Positions 1-8,307 of a DNA stretch of 39,737 nucleotides are shown here, in pieces. The notes beneath the pieces are model-generated. The model worked only from the letters and a program-made list of their open reading frames with translations. It searched no databases and was not told where the DNA came from. Origin of the DNA: Psychrobacter sp. (GTDB lineage: Bacteria > Pseudomonadota > Gammaproteobacteria > Pseudomonadales > Moraxellaceae); assembly GCA_018260445.1 (NCBI GenBank), contig JAGLBE010000023.1, positions 1-39,737 on the forward strand, read 5' to 3'. Made by a program: the position numbers and the translations under genes. Numbering within the stretch: the stretch's first letter is position 1; each line of letters begins with the position of its first letter.

Positions 1-220
1 CACTCAGAGCGGCTTGTGAGCGCGCCTGATTAAAGATGCTGGCAATTTTTGACGCCTCTTCTTGCAATGCTTGCTCGCTTAATTGCCTGCTAAAACTGGG
101 CGCCGCAATACTGACGAGAATGGCCATTATGGCAACCACCACCATCATCTCAATTAGGGTAAATCCCTTTTGATGTCTGTGATTGTGACTGTAGCTATGT
201 ATAGGTATACATTTGTTCAT
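1..220 (-). CDS. FimT/GspH-like type IV pseudopilin, N-terminal part only
   Basis: Only the first 73 codons are in the window; the reading frame stays open to base 1. The start ATG is at 218-220. The product opens with a short basic leader followed by a prepilin peptidase site, [18 protein letters not shown], with cleavage expected after Gly19, Phe20 as first mature residue and the conserved Glu at +5 (Glu24). The hydrophobic helix is followed by an amphipathic segment (LSEQALQEEASKIASIF) that resembles FimT/GspH minor pilins, which prime assembly of type IV pilus or type II secretion filaments in the inner membrane. It lies 122 bases downstream of the pilE-like gene on the same strand, as expected in a minor-pilin cluster. 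Family membership is inferred from the N-terminus only; another minor pilin is possible. Confidence 0.75.
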   Translation of the reverse strand, partial: MNKCIPIHSYSHNHRHQKGFTLIEMMVVVAIMAILVSIAAPSFSRQLSEQALQEEASKIASIFNQARSQAALS

Positions 221-342
221 AATGTTAGCTCAACAATCGGATACTTTATGTTTATATCAACTAACTTAATGCTATGAATAATATCTAATGGGCAACGACA
301 CCTTATAGGCACTATGTAACACGAAGTAGAACCTGTTATAGC

Positions 343-798
343 TTAACGCCAACCATCATCAAAACTACATTTTGCTGGTGTGGTTCTATGGCATTTTTCA
401 CCCCTAAAGTCTAACGTTAAATCACGGTCGCCTGCCATTTGCGAGGTAGCAATAGGCGTGGCCGTCAATATCCAGTTACCCGTTTGTAAATTTGCCAAAT
501 TAAGATTATATAAACCAGTGCCGTTATAAGGATATTGACTACCCTGAGGATTGACATCAGTTAAGGTAATGGTCTGAGAAACGCCGTTGACCAATTTCTG
601 ATAATTGCCATTGGCTAGTTTATAAGATTGAATACGCCCTGCTATATTTTGCAGCTCTGTCATCATATCAGTACGTTTGGTTTTGATGACATGGTTTTGA
701 TAACTTGGATAAGCAATGGCCGCTAAAATGCCGATAATCGCCACCACAATCATCATCTCAATCAGGGTGAAACCATGGCTTTGGTGTTTATGTGTCAT
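343..798 (-). CDS. pilE: PilE-like type IV minor pilin
   Basis: This 151-residue protein has a class III (type IVa) prepilin leader: eight residues, then [20 protein letters not shown] with cleavage expected after Gly9, N-methylated Phe10 and Glu14 at +5. The remainder has the size and layout of PilE-type minor pilins: an amphipathic helix (about residues 30-60), a beta-rich C-terminal domain and two cysteines near the C-terminus (in [13 protein letters not shown]) that probably form the D-region disulfide. Minor pilins of this family sit at or near the pilus tip and help initiate type IV pilus assembly for twitching, adhesion and DNA uptake. The start ATG at 796-798 is the only good one, although the upstream Shine-Dalgarno is weak. 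The downstream neighbour on the same strand is another prepilin gene. A major pilin is less likely, given the minor-pilin context. Confidence 0.8.
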   Translation of the reverse strand: MTHKHQSHGFTLIEMMIVVAIIGILAAIAYPSYQNHVIKTKRTDMMTELQNIAGRIQSYKLANGNYQKLVNGVSQTITLTDVNPQGSQYPYNGTGLYNLNLANLQTGNWILTATPIATSQMAGDRDLTLDFRGEKCHRTTPAKCSFDDGWR

Positions 799-1122
799 AA
801 ATACGATCTCTTTATATGTTCTATCTATAATCTATTACGGCATATAGTGTGTGGCTGCGTAGCTGCTTTGTTAGGCAGTCACTCGTTATATAGTATTTAC
901 CGATATAACAAGAGTATTACTATACGATTGCTATCTTTTTTGATTATTGCTATCGAGACGATCAGTTTGAAGTAAACTAAGTCCTAGCTAAAAATTTGAT
1001 TATTTAATGGCTCTTTATTGTTATTGATTACGCTAAATCCTGCAAAATTCATACCTATAAGCGATATAACTAAAACTTTGTTTGTTAATAGCTCGCAAAC
1101 TCAGCCATGATAAGGGTCGGCA
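799..1122. other. Intergenic stretch upstream of pilE-like gene
   Basis: These 324 AT-rich bases separate the comF-like gene, which ends at 1123, from the pilE-like start at 798. I see no convincing open reading frame, hairpin terminator or RNA gene. A promoter for the pilin gene must lie here or further upstream, but I could not pick a good -35/-10 pair. Confidence 0.5.
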
Positions 1123-2049
1123 TTAGCCATCAACTTTAGCAAGACAACAAGCGGATAGAATGAGCGGATGAGTGACCAGATTAAAACAGGCTGCTAATTC
1201 TTTTAAGGTCGTACCAGTGGTGACGACATCATCAAATAAAATGATGCGTCGTTTAGGCGGGAGGGCGTCTATTTGAAAAGCATTGCGAATATTTTGTTGG
1301 CGTTCCTGCCCACTCAAACCTTGTTGACTTACTGCGTCGTCAATACGGCTTACACCATTCCATAGTGATATATCCCAATGCAATGATAAATAATAGGACA
1401 AAATGGTGACTGGGTCAAACCCTCTTTTTTTTAATCGACGGTTGGTTGTGGGTACGGATAGAAGGACACTATTGGTACGATGATGCCCATGAGGACGCGG
1501 AAGTTGGCGTAAAGCATGTACCAGCAATGGCAAAGTGGTCATGTCTTCTTTGTATTTAAACGCAATAATGGCACTACGTATTATATCGTTATAACGGGTG
1601 GCCGCCTGCACGCTCAACTGCTTAGCAGAGGCTGACGGTGGCTTTGGGGTAGCCAGATGATTAGCGGCGGCTAAACCACTAGGGCTAGGCGAGCTTAAAG
1701 TTGATAAGGTAGCCGCAGCAGGCGGAAAATTAGAGGGCTGCGCCGTGATGGCGGTTGCATGTAAAGCGGGATGTGTGGGCGGCGCTGGTATGTCCAAATA
1801 CGTGGCCGGCGGTAACCAATCTATTTGATAGTGACATCCGGGGCATAGTAGTGATGCTTGTTTTAGCCAAGCTGGGCGACGCCAAGCGGTTTTTGGCTTT
1901 AAGCCCGACGCCGTATCTGCATGCGCATAAAAAATAGCCACCGAGGGATTGACCTGACACACGCAGCAATAGGGCTGGATATATTCGCTGCGCCATAGCC
2001 CTAGCTGATAATAGGTAGGTAGCATACGGCGCAATTCTGCAAGCATCAT
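1123..2049 (-). CDS. comF: ComF-family phosphoribosyltransferase-like competence protein
   Basis: The protein is 308 residues, whereas ComF proteins are usually about 220-250. The N-terminal double zinc ribbon shows in Cys28/29-x-Cys31 and Cys69-x-x-Cys72. The C-terminal type I phosphoribosyltransferase fold has the PRPP-binding loop ILFDDVVTTGTT (about 270-281, with the acidic pair Asp273-Asp274), preceded by the family motif KKRGFDP and a QQGLSGQERQQN segment. ComF proteins act in the cytoplasm during natural transformation, probably helping to process incoming single-stranded DNA. The extra length is an Ala/Pro/Ser/Thr-rich linker at about residues 88-148, between the zinc ribbon and the catalytic domain. 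The start is one of two adjacent ATGs at 2044-2049; AGG lies a few bases upstream. Proximity to minor-pilin genes fits a shared link to DNA uptake, but no operon is shown. Confidence 0.85.
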   Translation of the reverse strand: MMLAELRRMLPTYYQLGLWRSEYIQPYCCVCQVNPSVAIFYAHADTASGLKPKTAWRRPAWLKQASLLCPGCHYQIDWLPPATYLDIPAPPTHPALHATAITAQPSNFPPAAATLSTLSSPSPSGLAAANHLATPKPPSASAKQLSVQAATRYNDIIRSAIIAFKYKEDMTTLPLLVHALRQLPRPHGHHRTNSVLLSVPTTNRRLKKRGFDPVTILSYYLSLHWDISLWNGVSRIDDAVSQQGLSGQERQQNIRNAFQIDALPPKRRIILFDDVVTTGTTLKELAACFNLVTHPLILSACCLAKVDG

Positions 2050-2107
2050 GATAGACCTATTGTCAGACCTAGTGTCAGGTCTAGTGGCAAACCCTTTTAA
2101 GACCTAA

Positions 2108-3460
2108 TTATAAACCTTTCCAATCGTTTAGCGTGACCCCAACCCCAATGGCTGTCGATTTATGGTTGTAGTCGACAATCGATTCGCCATAACCATGAAA
2201 CAGTTGCAAAAACCCATGGACATCCGAAGTAAAAGGATAAATGTAATCGAATTGGATAGCGCCGTTACTCTCACCCAGATTATACCGCCCCGTAACGCCT
2301 AACGTTTCGCCTTTGCCAAAGTCATAAAGCGCTTGAATCTCGCCATGGCCATAGTAGTCGGTAATGTCTGGGTTATCGCTTGGGTCATCTTCTGACTCAT
2401 TTTTGACGTGTATCCACGCTTTAGGTACCAGCGTTAACTTGTCCCACTCGGCGCCGCCCATAATATAAACACGGTTCCATGAGCGTGATAACGGGTCAGA
2501 TTGGCCATTAGAGTGATGCATCACCCCTGCCCCTAGCATGCGCAGTTTGCCGCCATAGGGCAAATTTGCGGTCACGGGCTGAGTCATAAAAATCTCTGGC
2601 ATATAGTCGGTTGCTCGAAACGGGCGTGAATTGTCCTGGTTATACACCTGCCAATGCATTTGCTGAGTGTAACCAAACCAGATATCGGCATTGGTGTCAA
2701 AAACATCTTCCATCACCTTGGTTTTTACCGACACTTGCGCTTTAAGCTCTACCGGTTCATATTCTTTCGATGTATAGTGATAAACATCCTGCGTGGGCGA
2801 TTGCGGCGCTCTGTTACGCTTAAAGGTGGTAAAAACAGGCATCAAATACATAGGATTATGCGGTCTGCCGGTTAAAATACCACGCTCACTATTTTTATCC
2901 AGATCATACGCCAAACTTAAAGGGGTATATTGCCTGACCTCTGCCGGGGTGACGCCAACTTTGGTTAATATGGTGGCTTCTGTTATCGATGCAGGAATTT
3001 CTTGTGACGCCGACGCTTCTGCTGGACTATCTGCCAATACAATTTTAGGTTTACCAGTATCAATCGACGCTTTAAATGACTGTACTAAATCGAGAGGCTT
3101 TTTTTCCTGCCCTGCGGTAGTGGTTTCGCCAATGGCTGCTTTATCGTAACAGGCCAGTCTTGCGGCATCGGTTTTTAAAGTCGCACATTGCATAAATAAA
3201 TTGGCTGACACGTTATTTGCATTCACGACAGACGGCTCGGAGGTTGCGAGGGCATCATTAGATACAGAACCATTATAAACAGAACCATTATAAGTAGTGG
3301 CAGCTTGCGCAGTCTGCATTAGGGGTAGACTCAATAAAGAGCCAGTTAGCGCCACTGTGATGAACTCAAATGATTTAGCAGATATAGAAGGTAGAATATG
3401 CCGTTGTGAGGTGCCATGGGAAGCGTTGACGCTCTGTTTTATATGCCAGGGTTTAATCAT
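2108..3460 (-). CDS. pldA: Outer-membrane phospholipase A (PldA/OMPLA)
   Basis: This 450-residue precursor carries the OMPLA catalytic signature HHSNGQSDPLSRSWNR at 315-330. His315, Ser317 and Asn329 have the same spacing as the E. coli triad His142, Ser144, Asn156. OMPLA is a 12-strand outer-membrane beta barrel, active as a calcium-dependent dimer, that hydrolyses phospholipids misplaced to the outer leaflet. The long N-terminus ends in a signal peptide whose hydrophobic core is about 33-47, with cleavage near AQA53. A further 150 residues precede the barrel, including a CATLKTDAARLACYD segment also seen, from memory, in Moraxellaceae PldA proteins. The strands are clear from about 240 to the C-terminus. 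The ATG at 3458-3460 has a strong upstream AGGAAAGGG. The gene follows dsbD on the same strand after 240 bases and has a candidate promoter of its own. Confidence 0.9.
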   Translation of the reverse strand: MIKPWHIKQSVNASHGTSQRHILPSISAKSFEFITVALTGSLLSLPLMQTAQAATTYNGSVYNGSVSNDALATSEPSVVNANNVSANLFMQCATLKTDAARLACYDKAAIGETTTAGQEKKPLDLVQSFKASIDTGKPKIVLADSPAEASASQEIPASITEATILTKVGVTPAEVRQYTPLSLAYDLDKNSERGILTGRPHNPMYLMPVFTTFKRNRAPQSPTQDVYHYTSKEYEPVELKAQVSVKTKVMEDVFDTNADIWFGYTQQMHWQVYNQDNSRPFRATDYMPEIFMTQPVTANLPYGGKLRMLGAGVMHHSNGQSDPLSRSWNRVYIMGGAEWDKLTLVPKAWIHVKNESEDDPSDNPDITDYYGHGEIQALYDFGKGETLGVTGRYNLGESNGAIQFDYIYPFTSDVHGFLQLFHGYGESIVDYNHKSTAIGVGVTLNDWKGL

Positions 3461-3566
3461 GCCCTTTCCTAAAGAATTTTAGAGTTATTCAAAGATATAA
3501 CGTTATTGACTGGACCATAACTGGGCAATGGCACCCTATCGAACTAATTGCAGACATATTGAAACA

Positions 3567-3596
3567 ATTTTAGCAGAAGCTGGCTGGCAATAGCAA
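3567..3596 (-). promoter_or_regulatory. Candidate sigma-70 promoter for pldA
   Basis: Reading the minus strand, TTGCTA is followed after 18 bases by TAAAAT, about 105 bases upstream of the pldA start. Both boxes resemble the consensus. This is a visual match only, in an AT-rich region. Confidence 0.35.
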
Positions 3597-3700
3597 ACAA
3601 CATCAAACAGATTGCAATGGCTTAGTCAATAGCCTCGGTCTATTGCGATTAATCAAAAGTTAAGAGTGAAATATATATTAAATTATTTTATAGACCGAAG

Positions 3701-6283
3701 TTATAATGCCGCCAGTGTTTGCTCAAAGGTATCACGATCAATGGCGCCTACTTGTTGCTGCTTCAGTTCGCCATTCACAAAGTATAATAGCGCCGGCGGG
3801 CCAAATAGGCGCAACTGCTCAAGCACTTGCTGGGTGTCTGCATTTGACTCGGTGATATCAAGTTTGACCACTTGCCAAGCCTGCAATTGGCTAGGGCTTT
3901 GCGTAAACAGCGTTTTATCCATAATGCGACATTCCACACACCAATCGGCGGTCACATCTACTAAAACCTTGGGATATTGGGCTAATATGGGGGTTAAACT
4001 TGGCAAGCTTGTAATACGGATATCTGCTGGCGCTGTGTCTGCAGTGCTTGCAGAAGATGAGGCGGCTACGGGCGAACCGGACGGATTGAGAGTATTCTTT
4101 GCGCTGGTATCGACATTGCTCAGCACGGCCAACGGTTGCCAAGCGTCTCGACTTCCGGCCGCCGCACCGACCAACACACAAGCAGACCAAACTGCCAGTA
4201 CGCACGCGATAGCACGGGTAAACTGTTTGCCGCGTCCCTGCCATTGCCACGCCCAGCCAGCCACCACCGCAAACCATATCGCCCAGCCTATTAACATGAG
4301 GGTACTGATAAACACCCGTTCTACCAGCAATAAAGCAACGGCAAAGAGCATCAGGGCAAAACCTTGCTTTATCCAGTGCATCCAAGCGCCTGCCTTTGGC
4401 ATCAAGTTACCCTGACTCACCCCAAGCAGCATCAGGGGCGCTGACACGCCAAAACCTAGCATAAATAAAGCGGCAAAACCCAATAGCGGATTGCCAATCG
4501 TGGACACCGCCAACAACGCACCCAGCAGTGGCGCTGAGACACAAGGCGACACCACCAGCGCGGATAACATCCCTACCAGAAAGCTACCCAGACTGCTGCC
4601 CAAGTAGCGATCCCCTGCTTGACTCATCGTGTGCATTTTTTGCTTTAGTTTACGGGGGACATGAATCGTAAATAACTCAAGCATATATAGGGCTAATACT
4701 GTAAACACCGCGGCAAACCCAAGCAATACAATCGGACTTTGCAGCCAACCAATAATCCCTAATGACTTGCCAAATACCGCAATAGCAGCGCCAAGCAAGC
4801 CATAAGCAAAGGCGACGCCTAGGGCATAACTACCACTCAATAGTAAGCCTTTTTTAGCCGTTGGTTGATGCTGGCGGGCAATGATGTTGCTAACGATAGG
4901 CAGCATGGGCAATACGCACGCCGTGAACGACAAGCCTAAGCCTGCTATAAATAACAGCAGCAGCGCCAACAAAGGGTGCTCGGCCAGACCAAACGGGTCT
5001 TGATCCACCACGTTGCCCAGTTGAATAGTCGCATTAGACCCACTTTGCGGGTCGTCAAGATTGGCATTATTTGAATTTGGGTCCGGCGTGGTGGCAGGAT
5101 ATTGTGTAGGAGTAGCCGTAGCAGCGTTGAGCGTTTGCGGCGCTACTATATAGTTATCATAGTTATCATAGTCATCCGCTACTATCGCAGCCTCGGTTGC
5201 CGCCGTTGCCGCTTTTAGGTTAGCGCCTGCAAGACTATCAGGCGCATTTGTTTGCCCCGCTACCACAGTAGTGGCGCTTGTCGAGGAGGGTGCAGGGGTC
5301 GACGGTGTCGATGCTGAGTCAACCCTATTGTTATCAACTTTTTGTTTGGTGCTGAGGTGATTTGCGTCAACCTTGCTTGAGCCTAAGGGTTGCGAACTTG
5401 GTGCGGGCTTTTGCGCCTTAACGCCGTCCCCGCTCGCTGTGACTGCAGGTGCTGTGCTTTTTGTCGCACTGTGCTTATCAGGGCTACTAGCTTTAGCTTT
5501 AGCGGTGGCGTTATCATTACTATTACTATTATTATCACTATTGGGCGTCGGGCGCTGCGCCAAAGGTGTATCTGCTTTTTTGTTATTGGGCTTAGGGTTT
5601 GTCGCCGCTGTAGTGGCAGATGCAGGCAGCGTCAATTGCATATTTTGGCGCTGGGGAGGATAACAAAGCCCTGCCTTGGCACAGCCTTGCCACGTCAGCA
5701 CCGCGTTGTCGACAACTGCTTTGGCCGTGGTATTGGTTAAGGTGGCCGTCGCCATGACTTGATTTTGATCAAAAATCGGTACTTTGCCAAAATTTGGGTC
5801 GTCTATGCTGTGCGGGGTTTGCGAAAAGACAAATGGGCTCGCCGTAATACCTGCGGGCAAGCGTAACGAAAATTTGTCTTTATAAAGGTAGTATTGGGGG
5901 GTGATTTCAAGCGATAAGGTTAGGGTATTGCCATTTTGCATGGGCACTACCGTAAACGCCTTATCAACACTTAAAAACTCTTGTGGCGCCGCCTGATTGG
6001 CAGTGGTGTTGAACAAGTCTGCCAATCCAGCCGCTTGTGCTGTGCCGCTGCTGACCATACCAATACCAAGGCTACCAATGCTACCGATGCTACCGATGCT
6101 ACCAAGGCCAAGCGTTATTGCCACCAAGCCTTGAGTGCCATAACGTAGCAGCGCCTGACGCATACGTAGTGTTTTTGGTTTGCGGATAGGGGGTAAGCTT
6201 TGGGCATGGTTTATGCTGTTATCGCCTACGCCCTGCCCCCTGCTCTGTACACTGCTGTTTAAATCGTTCACATTAATGACCAC
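3701..6283 (-). CDS. dsbD: Thiol:disulfide interchange protein DsbD (CcdA-type reductase)
   Basis: DsbD carries electrons from cytoplasmic thioredoxin across the inner membrane to periplasmic DsbC, DsbG and CcmG. All three modules are present in this 860-residue protein. The periplasmic alpha domain (about 100-220) has the reactive pair in GCAKAGLC (Cys201, Cys207). The beta domain (about 435-710) has eight predicted membrane segments with Cys456 in ACVLPMLPI and Cys581 in SPCVSAPLL. The C-terminal thioredoxin-like gamma domain has ADWCVEC (Cys782, Cys785). E. coli DsbD is about 565 residues; the excess is a low-complexity Ala/Thr/Ser/Asn/Pro linker at about 221-425. The start is uncertain: the frame opens with GTG at 6281-6283, but an internal ATG at 6161-6163 gives a cleaner signal peptide ending near TAQA84, so the true protein may be 40 residues shorter. 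Confidence 0.92.
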   Translation of the reverse strand: MVINVNDLNSSVQSRGQGVGDNSINHAQSLPPIRKPKTLRMRQALLRYGTQGLVAITLGLGSIGSIGSIGSLGIGMVSSGTAQAAGLADLFNTTANQAAPQEFLSVDKAFTVVPMQNGNTLTLSLEITPQYYLYKDKFSLRLPAGITASPFVFSQTPHSIDDPNFGKVPIFDQNQVMATATLTNTTAKAVVDNAVLTWQGCAKAGLCYPPQRQNMQLTLPASATTAATNPKPNNKKADTPLAQRPTPNSDNNSNSNDNATAKAKASSPDKHSATKSTAPAVTASGDGVKAQKPAPSSQPLGSSKVDANHLSTKQKVDNNRVDSASTPSTPAPSSTSATTVVAGQTNAPDSLAGANLKAATAATEAAIVADDYDNYDNYIVAPQTLNAATATPTQYPATTPDPNSNNANLDDPQSGSNATIQLGNVVDQDPFGLAEHPLLALLLLFIAGLGLSFTACVLPMLPIVSNIIARQHQPTAKKGLLLSGSYALGVAFAYGLLGAAIAVFGKSLGIIGWLQSPIVLLGFAAVFTVLALYMLELFTIHVPRKLKQKMHTMSQAGDRYLGSSLGSFLVGMLSALVVSPCVSAPLLGALLAVSTIGNPLLGFAALFMLGFGVSAPLMLLGVSQGNLMPKAGAWMHWIKQGFALMLFAVALLLVERVFISTLMLIGWAIWFAVVAGWAWQWQGRGKQFTRAIACVLAVWSACVLVGAAAGSRDAWQPLAVLSNVDTSAKNTLNPSGSPVAASSSASTADTAPADIRITSLPSLTPILAQYPKVLVDVTADWCVECRIMDKTLFTQSPSQLQAWQVVKLDITESNADTQQVLEQLRLFGPPALLYFVNGELKQQQVGAIDRDTFEQTLAAL
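6068..6103. repeat. 9-bp tandem repeat encoding Gly-Ser-Ile in the DsbD signal peptide
   Basis: About four copies of the 9-base unit GCTACCGAT and close variants (plus-strand reading) encode GSIGSIGSIGSLG in the hydrophobic core of the DsbD signal sequence, around residues 61-73. Unit loss or gain keeps the reading frame, so the tract can vary the signal-peptide length without breaking the gene. Confidence 0.7.
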
Positions 6284-6331
6284 ATTGCCTGTCTTTTATC
6301 CTGTTATCGATTGTATTGGCGGGAGCGTTGG

Positions 6332-6775
6332 CTATTTGGCATAAATATCAGCATCTAGCCCTTCACCGCCCTGCTTGCCATCGGCACCCAATGAAAACAA
6401 GTCATAAGCACGCCCCTCGCTACCCGGAGCAAGATACTGTAATTCGTTATCCCAGCCATCGGTTGGATAGCCACCATCAATATAACCGCCTTCGGGGTAG
6501 TTTTTGACATCAGCCGGTGGGTTAATCAAGGCGTCTAGCCCCTGCCCTGTGGTCGGATAGCGCGCATTATCCACCCGATATTGTTTTAACGCCCCGGCCA
6601 CACTAGATAGTTTGATTTCAGTTGTTTTGACCCGGGCTTTGTCGCCTTGACCGACGATATTGGGCACCACCAACCCTGCTAATATGGCGAGGATGACAAT
6701 CACGACCATAATTTCAATAAGGGTAAAACCTGACTGTTGTTTGCCAGTATGACGCGCTCTATTTAGATGGTTCAT
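6332..6775 (-). CDS. gspG: Type II secretion major pseudopilin GspG
   Basis: This is a 147-residue pseudopilin with prepilin cleavage expected after Gly16 (GFTLIEIMVVIVILAILAG), Phe17 as first mature residue and Glu21 at +5. The GspG-specific features follow: VVPNIVGQGDKA, the long amphipathic helix with ALKQYRVDNARYPTTGQGL, and an acidic C-terminal region (GADGKQGGEGLDADI) matching the calcium-binding C-terminus of GspG. GspG polymerises into the periplasmic pseudopilus that drives substrates through the outer-membrane secretin. The start ATG at 6773-6775 has no strong Shine-Dalgarno. It lies downstream of gspF on the same strand after a gap of 326 bases. No other gsp genes are in view, which agrees with the scattered type II secretion genes of Moraxellaceae. 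Confidence 0.93.
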   Translation of the reverse strand: MNHLNRARHTGKQQSGFTLIEIMVVIVILAILAGLVVPNIVGQGDKARVKTTEIKLSSVAGALKQYRVDNARYPTTGQGLDALINPPADVKNYPEGGYIDGGYPTDGWDNELQYLAPGSEGRAYDLFSLGADGKQGGEGLDADIYAK

Positions 6776-6803
6776 AGGATGTCAATGCTCAAGTAAGGGT
6801 AGC

Positions 6804-6837
6804 AATAGAAAGTATCGTTTAATAGAAAGTATCGTTT
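6804..6837. repeat. Tandem duplication of a 17-mer
   Basis: The unit AATAGAAAGTATCGTTT occurs twice in a row without mismatch, about 30 bases upstream of the gspG start. It may lie in the gspG promoter or leader. Confidence 0.85.
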
Positions 6838-7063
6838 AATCATATCGTTGTTTTTTTGATGTTCTGTTAGTGCAGCAAGATTTTAAAGCATCAACGGAGT
6901 AAGTACAATAGTAGAGCCGCAAGTGTACCAAGTAGTGTACAAATCCCTGCAGCAGTGTAAGCTTCGCGACATAACAGTAAGTAAGCAGCTAGATTCAGAG
7001 GGCTTAGGCGATGATGAGCGCTGCTGCTATTGGGGTAAGAGGAGGCTAAGCGTATTAACTAAG

Positions 7064-7087
7064 TTTAGGTTTAGGTTTAGGTTTAGG
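7064..7087. repeat. Telomere-like hexamer repeat (TTTAGG)4
   Basis: Four perfect copies of TTTAGG on the plus strand (CCTAAA on the transcribed strand) sit 14 bases beyond the gspF stop codon. A fifth, degenerate copy (TTAAGG) follows. It is a simple sequence repeat; resemblance to eukaryotic telomere repeats is presumably coincidental. Confidence 0.9.
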
Positions 7088-7101
7088 TTAAGGCATACGC
7101 G

Positions 7102-8307
7102 TTACCCAGCAAGGTCATTCATATTGACAATGGGCAACATGACTGCCATGACAATGACCATCACAATAACCCCCATGAGCACCAACATTAACGGCTCAAG
7201 CAATGCCAATAACGTGCTTATCAAATTGGTCGCCTCGGCCTCTTGCATATCGGCAGCTCGGCCTAGCATATTTTCAAGCTCGCCTGAGTTTTCGCCGCTT
7301 TTAATCATTTGAATCATCATCGGCGGAAAATATACAGATTGCTCAAGCTGACTGGACAAACTGGCCCCTTCGGTGACTTTTTCTGCCGCCGCGCGGATAG
7401 TTTTGGTGATAAGGGTATTAGTAGTTACCGCAGCACTGATTTGTAAGGCCTCGATTAATGGCACCCCGGAGCGAACTAAAATGGATAAGGTGCTGGCAAA
7501 CCGTGCCGCATTGAGACTTTTGGACAACCGTGAAAAAATGGGTAATTTCAGCACTAAGCGATCTAGCCCCTGTCTGCCCACGTCTGTTTTAGCAAACTTA
7601 AGCAGCAGTATGGTTAGGGTGATAGCCACTGCCAATAATAACCACCACCACTGGGTAATCAGCGCAGACAACCCCAAAACGATTTGGGTAATCAGCGGTA
7701 AGGCCTGCTCAGATTGTTCAAAGACTTTGACAATTTTGGGTACCACAAAGCTCATCAAACCAATGACCACACAAAACGACATGAGCATCAAGACAATTGG
7801 ATAAATCATTGCCCCTTGTATCTTTTTTTGCAGCGTAAATTTATTTTCCGTATAGTCGGCAAGCTGATTTAAAATAAGGTCTAAATGACCCGATTTCTCG
7901 CCGGCGGCCACGGTAGCCACGTACAATTTAGGGAAATTTGTCGCGCGCTTTAAGGCATCCGCCAGTCCGTGCCCTTCTAAAACCAAAGAGCGCACCGACA
8001 ACATCACCGATTTAACATGCGCTTTTTGGCTTTGCTTGGCAACTGAGGCCAACGCTTCCTCTAGCGGAATCGCTGCTGCCAGTAATACCGACAGTTGCCG
8101 GGTGACTAGTGCTAAGTCATAAGCGGAGATGTTTTTTTGGGTGCGTCTTTTTGGGTCGGAGGATTTTTGCTCAACTGCTTGAATCTCTACTGGTAGCAAA
8201 GACTTGGTACGCAGCACTTGTCGAACTTGACGAGAAGAATCGCCCTGCATGACCCCCTTTGTCATTTTGCCATCTGGGTCTAGGGCTTTGTAATGATAAG
8301 CGGGCAT
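7102..8307 (-). CDS. gspF: Type II secretion inner-membrane platform protein GspF
   Basis: The 401-residue product starts MPAYHYKALDPDGKMTKGV, the typical opening of GspF/PilC proteins. The frame extends further to a TTG at 8361, but the ATG at 8305-8307 has an AAGG upstream and gives the family's normal N-terminus, so I used it. Two homologous T2SSF domains are visible (about 70-195 and 275-395). Membrane segments include IQGAMIYPIVLMLMSFCVVI (about 170-190), ITQWWWLLLAVAITLTILLL (about 220) and a C-terminal one (LLEPLMLVLMGVIVMVIVMA). GspF is the polytopic platform that couples the GspE ATPase to pseudopilus assembly. PilC, the type IV pilus equivalent, is the alternative, but the gspG neighbour favours GspF. 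Confidence 0.9.
   Translation of the reverse strand: MPAYHYKALDPDGKMTKGVMQGDSSRQVRQVLRTKSLLPVEIQAVEQKSSDPKRRTQKNISAYDLALVTRQLSVLLAAAIPLEEALASVAKQSQKAHVKSVMLSVRSLVLEGHGLADALKRATNFPKLYVATVAAGEKSGHLDLILNQLADYTENKFTLQKKIQGAMIYPIVLMLMSFCVVIGLMSFVVPKIVKVFEQSEQALPLITQIVLGLSALITQWWWLLLAVAITLTILLLKFAKTDVGRQGLDRLVLKLPIFSRLSKSLNAARFASTLSILVRSGVPLIEALQISAAVTTNTLITKTIRAAAEKVTEGASLSSQLEQSVYFPPMMIQMIKSGENSGELENMLGRAADMQEAEATNLISTLLALLEPLMLVLMGVIVMVIVMAVMLPIVNMNDLAG

Larger units (their letters stand above)
6776..7101. other. gspF-gspG intergenic region with two short tandem repeats
   Basis: This 326-base gap between two same-strand secretion genes has no credible gene. It holds two separate repeats, a duplicated 17-mer near gspG and a four-copy hexamer just after the gspF stop, both listed separately. 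I see no hairpin terminator, so gspF and gspG could still be cotranscribed. Confidence 0.55.

Noticed and set aside
3666-4415. Plus-strand frame of 249 codons opposite dsbD
   Set aside because: It lies antisense to the well-supported dsbD C-terminal domains and its product has no recognisable features.
7064-7087. Telomere-like repeat as evidence of a linear replicon end
   Set aside because: It is a short internal repeat inside a normal bacterial gene neighbourhood; nothing suggests a replicon terminus.
7373-7804. Plus-strand frame of 143 codons opposite gspF
   Set aside because: It is wholly antisense to gspF, whose family and motifs are clear.
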